Shown here: one piece after another, positions 16,642 to 26,002 of the stretch
Layout: the number at the start of each line of letters is the position of its first letter
How positions within the stretch are numbered: position 1 is the first letter of the stretch
From: DSYU01 sp963827605
GTDB taxonomy: Bacteria; Chloroflexota; Anaerolineae; Anaerolineales; Anaerolineaceae
Direction of reading: 5' to 3'
DNA: 64,000 nucleotides
NCBI GenBank assembly: GCA_963827605.1
Contig: CAWHBK010000002.1
Span: forward strand, 62,001-126,000
The notes under the pieces: generated by a model
Told to the model about the DNA's origin: nothing
The model's input: the letters and a program-made list of their open reading frames with translations, nothing else
The model's database searches: none
Made by a program: the position numbers and the translations under genes

Positions 16642-17307
16642 ATGGTTCAAAAAATTCACACGGCGATTTTTGACATGGATGGGGTGCTGACCGATTCCGA
16701 GCCGCTGATTAACGCAGCGGCTATTGCGATGTTTAAGGAACACGGACTGTTCGTGCAGCCAGAGGACTTCTTACCCTTCGTTGGCGCGGGCGAGGACCGC
16801 TATATTGGCGGGGTGGCAGAAAAGTATCGTTTCCCCCTGGATCTGCCCAAAGCGAAAGAAAGAACGTACGAAATTTACCTCGACCTCGTTCCGTTACAGC
16901 TCGAGGCTTTCCCCGGCGCCTGCGAGCTGGTGCACGCCTGTCGCCGTTCGCAGATGAGGGTGGCCGTCGCTTCCAGCGCAGACCAGATTAAAGTGGCGGC
17001 CAACTTACAGAAAATCGGGTTGCCGCCGGCATTTTGGGACGCGGTAGTGGCGGGCGAGCAGGTGAGGCGCAAGAAGCCGGCGCCGGACATCTTCCTATCC
17101 GCCGCGCAAATCCTGGGCGTGGCACCAGACACCTGCGTAGTGGTTGAGGATGCGGTCAATGGCATCCAGGCTGCGAAAGCGGCTGGGATGCGCTGCATCG
17201 CCGTCGCGCATACGTTTCCAGCCGAGCGCTTGCGGGATGCGGATAAGGTGGTCAACAGCATCTCCCAGGTGCGGGTTACCGACCTGGCCCCGGGTCTCGA
17301 AGCGTAG
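16642..17307 (+). CDS. HAD-IA family phosphatase / phosphomutase (beta-PGM-like)
   Basis: A 221-residue haloacid-dehalogenase hydrolase. Motif I is IFDMDGVLTDSEP (Asp nucleophile and acid/base Asp), motif II Ser in VASSADQIKV, motif III Lys in KKPAPDIFL and motif IV VVEDAVNGIQAA. The helical cap between motifs I and II places it with beta-phosphoglucomutase-like sugar-phosphate phosphatases. The start at 16642 sits 14 bases after AGGAGG, which is rather far, but no better codon exists. Substrate unknown. Confidence 0.87.
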   Translation: MVQKIHTAIFDMDGVLTDSEPLINAAAIAMFKEHGLFVQPEDFLPFVGAGEDRYIGGVAEKYRFPLDLPKAKERTYEIYLDLVPLQLEAFPGACELVHACRRSQMRVAVASSADQIKVAANLQKIGLPPAFWDAVVAGEQVRRKKPAPDIFLSAAQILGVAPDTCVVVEDAVNGIQAAKAAGMRCIAVAHTFPAERLRDADKVVNSISQVRVTDLAPGLEA

Positions 17308-17468
17308 AGAATGAGGCTAAATGGGGTCCTCCCTGCATGCTCACACCCCAATCGAACACAAACCTAGCATCGAGCTATCCATTTATTAATGCAAAGGCTG
17401 AGATCACAAAAATAACTGCACCCGATTGACGAATTGCTGGTTATAATCGAGGCCAGGGAACAAAAATC

Positions 17469-17626
17469 ATGGACTTACGACCCCATCTTACAAAAGATTA
17501 TTCGCGCTACTGCCGGAAACAATGGAGAAATTAGCCGCTACTTTTCATGCACATCCGGAAGAGTTTATGGTTTTCATCGATTTGCCCCGACTACCGGCGG
17601 GAGACCAGGATGCATCCGTCCCTTAG
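17469..17626 (+). CDS. Small uncharacterised ORF, probably frameshifted
   Basis: An ATG at 17469 with AGGGAA upstream opens MDLRPHLTKDYSR. With one added base near 17505 the frame continues LLPETMEKLAATFHAHPEEF and MVFIDLPRLPAGDQDASVP to a TAG at 17624-17626. The product would be about 52 residues, overlapping the DUF2071 start by 17 bases. The sequence looks protein-like but I know no family. The rest of 17308-17468 shows nothing I can support. Confidence 0.35.
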
Positions 17627-18359
17627 CGAGACACGCCACCGGCCCTGGCCGCTGCCCGAAGCACCCTGGCGCTGGCGGCAGACATGGTCCAATCTGGCTT
17701 TCCTACACTACCGGGTCAATGCGGACAGCATCGCGAGCCGGCTCCCCAGCGGGCTGACGTTGGAGTCCTTCGATGGTTCTGCCTGGGTGTCGGTCGTGCC
17801 ATTTATGATGGAAGATGTTGCCCCGCGGTCGCTGCCAAGCCCGCCGCCGTTGAATTCCTTCCAGGAACTGAATCTGCGCACGTATGTTACGGATGGCAGG
17901 AAAGCCGGGGTATGGTTCTTTAGCCTGGACGCAGATTGTACGCCGATGGTATTGGGCGGCAGAGGGCTGTACGGCCTGCCGTACTACCGGGCAAATATCG
18001 ATCACCAGATTTCGGACGGGGTGCATTCCTTCTCCAGCAGGCGCTGGTCGAAGGGGGTGCGCTTCGAAGCGCGCTACGCCGCGCGCGGCCCGTTGTTCTC
18101 CGCTTCACCGGGATCGTTTGAGCATTGGGTCACCGAACGCTATTGTCTCTATTCCGCGCGCCGGGGTGCGTTGATCTGCGTTGACGTGCATCATCAACAG
18201 TGGCCATTACAACCGGCGGAGGTGGAAGTGCGCGCGTGCGATCTGTTTCAGGCGGCCGCGATCCAACAGTCTGGTGAGCCGCCCATCTGCCACTATTCAC
18301 CGGGTGTGGCTGTGATATCGTTCTCTCCGGAACGCGTTCCAGGGAGAACGCGTTCTTAG
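17610..18359 (+). CDS. DUF2071 (YqjF-like) family protein
   Basis: A 249-residue protein of the DUF2071 family. Typical blocks are WSNLAFLHYRVNADSIASRL, WVSVVPFMMEDV, ELNLRTYVTDGRKAGVWFFS and GLPYYRANIDHQ. The start at 17610 follows GGGAGACC. The family has an acetoacetate-decarboxylase-like fold, but its biochemical role is not established. It may be translated together with the small overlapping ORF upstream. Confidence 0.87.
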   Translation: MHPSLSETRHRPWPLPEAPWRWRQTWSNLAFLHYRVNADSIASRLPSGLTLESFDGSAWVSVVPFMMEDVAPRSLPSPPPLNSFQELNLRTYVTDGRKAGVWFFSLDADCTPMVLGGRGLYGLPYYRANIDHQISDGVHSFSSRRWSKGVRFEARYAARGPLFSASPGSFEHWVTERYCLYSARRGALICVDVHHQQWPLQPAEVEVRACDLFQAAAIQQSGEPPICHYSPGVAVISFSPERVPGRTRS

Positions 18360-18365
18360 AAGAAC

Positions 18366-18450
18366 GGGCGAATAAGTCGCTGCCTCACCAGCCCTGGGGT
18401 ATCGTGGGGTCGGTCGTTTAATGTATGACACCCCAGGTTCGCACATTCGC
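18366..18450. other. Structured intergenic segment
   Basis: An outer stem GGGCGAAT (18366-18373) with ATTCGCCC (18443-18450) encloses a second stem, CTGGGGT with ACCCCAG. This nested fold lies between DUF2071 and the mevalonate decarboxylase gene. It may be a terminator or a small RNA; no U-tract is seen. Confidence 0.3.
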
Positions 18451-18554
18451 CCATTGGTATCTTTGACCAGGGACCAGCCTGGCCATTCCAATAACCTGGC
18501 CTGCTTCCATTTGATATATGTAGCATTGATTCGGAGTAGTGGTATCATCACATC

Positions 18555-19556
18555 ATGAATCCAGCAACGGCTGTCTCTTCCCCAAACATCGCATTCATCA
18601 AATATTGGGGCAACCGCAACAACGCGCTGCGCCTGCCATCCAACGGCTCCATCTCGATGAACCTGGAGGGCCTGTTTGCCCGCACCCAGGTTACCTTTGA
18701 CCCGTCCCTGTGCTGCGACGATGTCTTGCGCATCAACGGCCAGGCGGTAAGCGAGAGCGCGCAGGCGCGCGTCAGCCGGTTCCTCGACCACGTCCGCGCG
18801 CTGGCCGGGGCGCAGCGCTTCGCGCGCGTGGTCAGTGAGAATAACTTTCCCATGGGCGCGGGGATTGCTTCTTCCGCGGCGGCGTTTGCCGCCCTGTCTC
18901 TGGCCGCTACCAGCGCGATTGGGCTCGATCTGAATGAGCGGGCCCTTTCTCGTCTGGCCCGCCTGGGTTCCGGTTCCGCCTGCCGGTCCATCCCCGGGGG
19001 CTTCGTCGAATGGCAGGCCGGCACGGCTGACGCGGACTCGTATGCCTTTTCGATCGCGCCCCCCCAGCACTGGGACCTGGTCGACTGTGTCGCCATCCTC
19101 AAGACCGGGCATAAGCCGGTCGGCTCCACCGAGGGGCACGGCCTGGCCGCTTCCAGCCCGCTCCAGGCTGCCCGCGTCGCCGATACGCCCCGCAGGCTGG
19201 AAATCTGCCGCGCCGCCATCCGTTCCCGCGACTTCGCCGCTCTGGCAGCCATCATCGAGCAAGACAGCAACCTCATGCACGCCGTGATGATCACCTCGCG
19301 GCCGCCACTTTTTTACTGGGAGCCCGCCTCGCTGGAGGTGATGAAAGCCGTGCAGGACTGGCGCAAAGCCGGGCTGCCCTGCGCCTACACCCTGGATGCC
19401 GGGCCGAACGTGCACGTCATCTGCGAAGCCGGCGCGCAAGAGCAAGTCACCCGCCAGCTGCTCGAACTGCCCGCCGTGCAGCAGATCCGCGCGGCCCACC
19501 CCGGCGGCCCGGCCCGCCTGGTGACCGGTGCGCCACCACCGGCTGCATTCGCATAA
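18555..19556 (+). CDS. mvaD: Diphosphomevalonate / phosphomevalonate decarboxylase
   Basis: A 333-residue GHMP-superfamily decarboxylase of the mevalonate pathway, removing CO2 to give isopentenyl (di)phosphate. Markers are NIAFIKYWGNRNNALRLPSN, the ATP loop PMGAGIASSAAAFAAL, GSGSACRSIPGGFVEW and the catalytic Asp in YTLDAGPNVHV. The usual YWGK is YWGN here. Chloroflexi such as Roseiflexus carry a phosphomevalonate-specific member, so the substrate may be mevalonate 5-phosphate; that is inference. No other mevalonate gene is adjacent, but AcnX genes lie about 18 kb away. Confidence 0.87.
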   Translation: MNPATAVSSPNIAFIKYWGNRNNALRLPSNGSISMNLEGLFARTQVTFDPSLCCDDVLRINGQAVSESAQARVSRFLDHVRALAGAQRFARVVSENNFPMGAGIASSAAAFAALSLAATSAIGLDLNERALSRLARLGSGSACRSIPGGFVEWQAGTADADSYAFSIAPPQHWDLVDCVAILKTGHKPVGSTEGHGLAASSPLQAARVADTPRRLEICRAAIRSRDFAALAAIIEQDSNLMHAVMITSRPPLFYWEPASLEVMKAVQDWRKAGLPCAYTLDAGPNVHVICEAGAQEQVTRQLLELPAVQQIRAAHPGGPARLVTGAPPPAAFA

Positions 19557-19772
19557 TTTTTTTGTCAGAAAACAGCTAGAACCCCCTACAAACAAGGATA
19601 AAACCTCCAACCGGCTTCCAAACCGGGTTATAATATCAGCAAGAACGCCCGAGTAGTTCCCGCGCGGTGCTACCCGTTCCAATCATTCCATCCTGCGCCG
19701 CGCCGCTTATTCATAAAATCCCGAACAGCCGGCGGCAAGCTGTCACCGGCTGTTCCCGAAAGAAGCTTATAG

Positions 19773-20876
19773 ATGACCCAAGTAACTGGTACTTTGCTTA
19801 ACATTCTCGGTTTCGTGCTTGCTTTTGGCTTTCTCGTATTTATCCACGAGTTTGGTCATTACATTGCGGCAAAACTAGGCCATATTCAGGTGGAAGAGTT
19901 CGGCTTTGGCTTTCCGCCCCGGCTGGTGCGCCTGTTCAACTTCCGCGAGACCGAATTTACCCTCAACTGGATCCCCTTTGGCGCTTTTGTGCGCCCCAAG
20001 GGTGAAAACGACCCCGCGGTGCCAGGCGGGTTGGCTGCCGCGAACCCCTGGGTGCGCCTGGCCGTCCTGTTTGCCGGGCCGCTGATGAACCTGATCGCGG
20101 GAGTTCTGCTCTTCAGCATTGTCTTCTCCCAGATGGGCATGGTCCCCGACCTAAAAAAAGTACTCATCGTTGAGGTAAATGCCAATTCACCGGCCGCCTC
20201 AGCCGGCATTAAAGCCGATGACCTGATAACCAAAATCAATGGAGAACCCGTCACCGGCACCCAGCAGCTTTCGAAAGTGGTGCATGCGAACCTGGGCAAA
20301 GAGATCGCCATCACGCTGCAGCGGGATGGGAAACTGATCGAAACGCGCGCCGTCCCGCGCACAGACCCGCCGGAAGGGCAAGGCGCGCTGGGTATTACCA
20401 TGAGCAATCCGATTAACAAGATCAGTTTCTGGCCGCAGGCTATTCCCTATGCCGCTCAAATCACCCTCGATCAGGGCCGCCAGCTCATCAGCCTGCCGGG
20501 GATGCTTATCCGCGGGCAGCTCTCCCCGCAGGAAGGCCGCCTGGTGGGGCCAAAAGGTATTTACGATATTTACTCGGCCGCCCGCGAACGCGATCAGCAG
20601 GACGCCACGGCTGCAAAACAACCTGAGCCGCCGCTGGGTCTCAATACGCTCAGCTTTCTGGCGACCATCTCCATCGCGTTAGGGTTTACCAACCTGCTGC
20701 CCATCCCCGCCCTGGATGGCGGGCGCATCCTGTTCGTCCTACCGGAAATCCTACTCCGCCGGCGCGTCCCGGCTCAATACGAAAATATGATCCACCTGAT
20801 CGGCTTCGCAGCCCTGATCATCCTGATGATCTATATCACCACCCAAGATATCTTCAATCCCATTGTGATCCCATAA
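19773..20876 (+). CDS. rseP: RIP metalloprotease RseP-like (site-2 protease, M50)
   Basis: A 367-residue intramembrane protease. The zinc motif HEFGH is at residues 25-29 inside the first membrane helix, and the second active-site segment NLLPIPALDGGRILF is near residue 308. One PDZ domain lies between (about 125-205, SPAASAGIKADDLITKING). Such proteases cleave anti-sigma factors or signal-peptide remnants in the membrane. It starts a tight four-gene cluster: a HEAT protein follows after five bases, then a peptidase-MA protein and acylphosphatase. Nothing clear is seen in the 216 bases upstream. Confidence 0.93.
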   Translation: MTQVTGTLLNILGFVLAFGFLVFIHEFGHYIAAKLGHIQVEEFGFGFPPRLVRLFNFRETEFTLNWIPFGAFVRPKGENDPAVPGGLAAANPWVRLAVLFAGPLMNLIAGVLLFSIVFSQMGMVPDLKKVLIVEVNANSPAASAGIKADDLITKINGEPVTGTQQLSKVVHANLGKEIAITLQRDGKLIETRAVPRTDPPEGQGALGITMSNPINKISFWPQAIPYAAQITLDQGRQLISLPGMLIRGQLSPQEGRLVGPKGIYDIYSAARERDQQDATAAKQPEPPLGLNTLSFLATISIALGFTNLLPIPALDGGRILFVLPEILLRRRVPAQYENMIHLIGFAALIILMIYITTQDIFNPIVIP

Positions 20877-20881
20877 CCGAC

Positions 20882-21943
20882 ATGCTAACCAACCGACCCC
20901 AAAAGAAAAATGTACCCCTCAGCCAGGTGCTGGCCGCCCTGCTGGATGACCAGAACATCTTCCCGCCGGCCTACCTGCACCACTTCTCAGACCTCGAAGG
21001 CGCCGATTTAGAAGCGCTGCGCTCCGTCTGGCCGCAGGTGAAAGCACAGCGCCGCCTGGCGCTGCTGGAAGACCTGGAGGATCTGGCTGAAGCCGATACG
21101 CTGGTCGTCTTCAATAATGTTGCTCGCATGGCCCTGCCGGACCCCGACCCGCGCGTGCGCGTGGTTGCCATCCGCCTGCTTTGGGAAGACGAAGACCCCC
21201 ACCTGGCCGAAACCTTTATCCAGACATTGAATACCGACCCGGAAGCCAGCGTGCGCGCCGCCGCGGCCACTGCCCTGGGAGTGTTCATCTACCAGGGCGA
21301 GATCGAAGAGATCCCGGAGGATATTTTACGCCAGGTGGAAGAAAGCCTTCTGCGGGTGCTGGCCGGTACCGATGAACCACTGGTGCGCCGGCGCGCGCTC
21401 GAATCGCTGGGCTACTCCAGCCGGCCGGAAGTGCCCGGGCTGCTCCACACCGCGTACGCCTCTTCAGATCCGGACTGGGTCTCCAGCGCTCTGTTCGCCA
21501 TCGGCCGTTCAGCCGACAGTGTCTGGGAACCTGATGTCATCCGCATGCTCCAGCACCCAAAAGCCAATGTACAGCTGGAAGCCGTGCGCGCCGCAGGCGC
21601 CCTCGAGCTGGAGAAATCCCGGCGCATTCTCCTCGATTTGCTGGAAGAGGAAGCCCAAGACAGCGAAATCCGCGCGGCTGTCATCTGGTCGCTCTCCCAG
21701 ATTGGCGGTGAAGAAGTGCGTGAGACACTGGAAACCATTCTGGAGGAAACCGAGGATGAGGAAGAAGTTGAGATCCTCGAAGATGCCCTCGATAACCTCA
21801 GCTTTACCGAAGATGTGAGTTTGTACGGCCTGTTCGATTTCGCTAATGCGGACCAGATAGATGCCAGCGATCTGGACGATGTCTCTCCGCTGGATGGAAA
21901 CAACCACCGGGAGGAAAGCGACAGCGACGAGGAAACCGGTTAA
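20882..21943 (+). CDS. HEAT-repeat protein
   Basis: A 353-residue alpha-solenoid protein built of HEAT/PBS-type repeats of about 31 residues (DPDPRVRVVAIRLLWEDEDP, DPEASVRAAAATALGVFI, DEPLVRRRALESLGYSSRPE, KANVQLEAVRAAGALELEKS). The C-terminal 60 residues are very acidic (EETEDEEEVEILEDALDN). It has no membrane segment and probably serves as a protein-binding scaffold. It starts five bases after the rseP stop, so the two are surely cotranscribed. Confidence 0.85.
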   Translation: MLTNRPQKKNVPLSQVLAALLDDQNIFPPAYLHHFSDLEGADLEALRSVWPQVKAQRRLALLEDLEDLAEADTLVVFNNVARMALPDPDPRVRVVAIRLLWEDEDPHLAETFIQTLNTDPEASVRAAAATALGVFIYQGEIEEIPEDILRQVEESLLRVLAGTDEPLVRRRALESLGYSSRPEVPGLLHTAYASSDPDWVSSALFAIGRSADSVWEPDVIRMLQHPKANVQLEAVRAAGALELEKSRRILLDLLEEEAQDSEIRAAVIWSLSQIGGEEVRETLETILEETEDEEEVEILEDALDNLSFTEDVSLYGLFDFANADQIDASDLDDVSPLDGNNHREESDSDEETG

Positions 21944-22077
21944 ATCCAGGCGCAAAATTCCGCCCTCGTAAACCGGAATGAATAGCACTTTTCGGTGTAA
22001 AATAGGTTGGATTGATCTACCCAAGCTGGGTCTTTTTTTCTTCTGAATATTGAAACGGTAACCGAGGACGAAGCATC

Positions 22078-23315
22078 ATGCGCTGGCTTATTGCCCTGGC
22101 CTTTTTATTTACACTCCCACTGCCAAGCCTGCCGTTCATCGCGGCGGGCATTTCGCCGGCTGTTGCGCCATCCGCTCAAACGGACCCGGTGATCACGCCC
22201 TTGGAACCGGCCAGCCAGTTCGGCGAGCAGATCACCTTCCGGGTACGCATCCAGCCGGTAGATAATGTGAAGGAACTGGTGGTATTCATCACCCCCGAAG
22301 GCCAGGCCACCGTCTGGCAGAGGATTTCGCTGGAACAGGCCAGCGCGGAGGGCGAGTATCTCCAAACCATCAAGGCACGCCAGTTGATCCTTTTCCCTTT
22401 CTCCACGGTTGCCTACCGCTTTGAAGTAATTCTGAAAGACAACCGTTCCCTATCCAGCGCCACGTATACGTTCACTTATGAAGATAACCGCTTTGTCTGG
22501 CAAAACCTGAAAAGCGGTATTTTCCAGATCTATTGGAACAGCGACGATCCTGACTCTTGGCACAGGAAATTGCCAACATTGCCCAGGAGGGCTTGCAGCG
22601 AGGCCAACAGCTGCTGGATATCCAGCCGCCCGAGCGGTTGCGCATCTACGCCTATACCAAATCCTCCGACCTGCAGGAGGCTCTCCAGCTTACCAGCCAA
22701 CCCTGGGTAGCCGGGCATGCTACCCCTGAACTGGCCATGATCATGATCTCCATCCCGTCCGGCCCGGAGAAAACCCTGGAACTGCGCCGCCAGATCCCGC
22801 ACGAGATCATGCACATCCTGCAGTACCAGGTGATGGGTAAAAGCTTTACCCAGCAGCCGGTCTGGCTGGTGGAAGGCATGGCTTCCCTGACCGAGCTGTC
22901 CGATAACCCCGAATACCGTGCCGTGCTCAAGGCAACCGAACCCCAGAATGTCGTTCCTTTCAAATCGATGTGCATCATGTTCCCGCGCGAGGCAGCGCAG
23001 GCCTTTCAAGCGTATGCCCAGTCGCAGTCATTTGTCAGTTTCCTCCAGCAAAAGTTCGGCACATCCGGGTTGACGAAGCTGGTTGAAACCTACAAGAACG
23101 GCGTTGGCTGCGAAGAAGGCGTCTCCTCCGCACTGGGCTTTTCGCTCAACCAGCTCGAATACCGTTGGAAACAGGAAGTCCTGGGCATTAATGGGAGCGG
23201 GCTGGCCTTTAGCAACCTGCTGCCGTATCTGCTTTTGGGCCTGCTCATTGTGACTCCGGCTGTCCTGGCCATCTTCCCACCCCGCCTCCCCCAACCTGAA
23301 CCGGCAGAGGACTAA
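22078..23315 (+). CDS. Peptidase-MA-like membrane metalloprotease (frameshifted)
   Basis: A membrane-anchored gluzincin-like protein of about 412 residues. It has a signal peptide (MRWLIALAFLFTLPLPSLPF), a beta-rich domain (ITFRVRIQPVDNVKELVVFI), then the zinc motif HEIMHILQYQVM with downstream WLVEGMASLTE (third ligand Glu). One C-terminal transmembrane helix follows (LLPYLLLGLLIVTPAVLAIF). One extra base near 22553 splits the gene; the joined frame reads DDPDLAQEIANIAQEG. It sits in the rseP operon, two bases before acylphosphatase. The substrate is unknown, and extracytoplasmic action is inferred. Confidence 0.82.
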
Positions 23316-23317
23316 GC

Positions 23318-23614
23318 ATGCCCGCGGAACCCCAACGCACTCGCCTGCATGCAGTCATTGACGGCTCGGTGCAGGGTGTTGGTTTCCGCATGTTTGTCCT
23401 CGAGCATGCCCGCGCGCTGGGCCTCACCGGTTGGGTGCGCAATACCTACGACGGCCATGTTGAGGTGACCGCCGAAGGGGAACCAGCCGGGCTGGAGCGA
23501 CTGCTGGAAAAACTCCGCCTGGGCCCGCGCAGCGCCTTCGTTACCGAGGTGGAAAAAGAATGGCTGCCCGCCACGGGCGAATTCACCTCTTTTGAAGTGC
23601 GCCGAACCAGTTAA
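23318..23614 (+). CDS. acyP: Acylphosphatase
   Basis: A 98-residue acylphosphatase that hydrolyses carboxyl-phosphate bonds. The family signature is complete: GSVQGVGFRMFVLEHARALG (phosphate-binding loop with Arg) and GWVRNTYDGHVEVTAEG (catalytic Asn). It is the last gene of the rseP cluster, starting two bases after the preceding stop. A strong hairpin follows. Confidence 0.95.
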   Translation: MPAEPQRTRLHAVIDGSVQGVGFRMFVLEHARALGLTGWVRNTYDGHVEVTAEGEPAGLERLLEKLRLGPRSAFVTEVEKEWLPATGEFTSFEVRRTS

Positions 23615-23651
23615 AAAAGTTGAACTTGTGCAGGCGGTTTGGTAAATGAGA

Positions 23652-23678
23652 AGGACCCGGCGCGGCGCGCCGGGTCCT
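23652..23678. terminator. Bidirectional terminator-like hairpin
   Basis: AGGACCCGGCG (23652-23662) pairs with CGCCGGGTCCT (23668-23678) between the convergent acyP and uvrB genes. Confidence 0.7.
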
Positions 23679-23697
23679 CCTATCGTTTCCGGTCAGG

Positions 23698-25753
<2,056 letters not shown>

Positions 25754-25837
25754 TGCATTTCCTTCCCTAGCAATTCTGTTCTAGTAAAGGGTATTGTACA
25801 CCGGGATGGGTCATTTGTGAACTACCCAATTGTATAG

Positions 25838-25996
25838 CATATTAGGTCTGATTTGGAAGCTGTTGGCCGCCCGATCTCAGCCATGGATGCCCTGCTGGCC
25901 GCAACGGCAAAACAAAACCGTTGCACGCTTGTCACGCGCAATACCGGCCATTTCGAAAATACGGAAATCCAGGCAATAAACCCCTGGGAAAGATGA
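25838..25996 (+). pseudogene. VapC-like PIN toxin, C-terminal remnant
   Basis: An open frame after an in-frame TAG at 25835-25837 encodes DLEAVGRPISAMDALLAATA, KQNRCTLVTRNTGHFEN and EIQAINPWER, then TGA. This is the last third of a VapC PIN-domain ribonuclease: the acidic Asp in MDALLAATA and the VTRN..HF signature are intact. The first two thirds and any VapB antitoxin are absent. It is wedged between the uvrB start and the mfd end, and is best seen as debris of a lost toxin-antitoxin module. Confidence 0.7.
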
Positions 25997-26002
25997 CGCT
26001 GA

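Noticed and set aside
17426..17447. Promoter TTGACG/TATAAT before the small ORF
   Set aside because: The spacer is only 10 bp, too short for a sigma-70 promoter.
18297..19682. Long minus-strand open frame (461 codons)
   Set aside because: It is antisense to the well-supported mevalonate decarboxylase gene, has no family motif, and reflects high GC codon bias.
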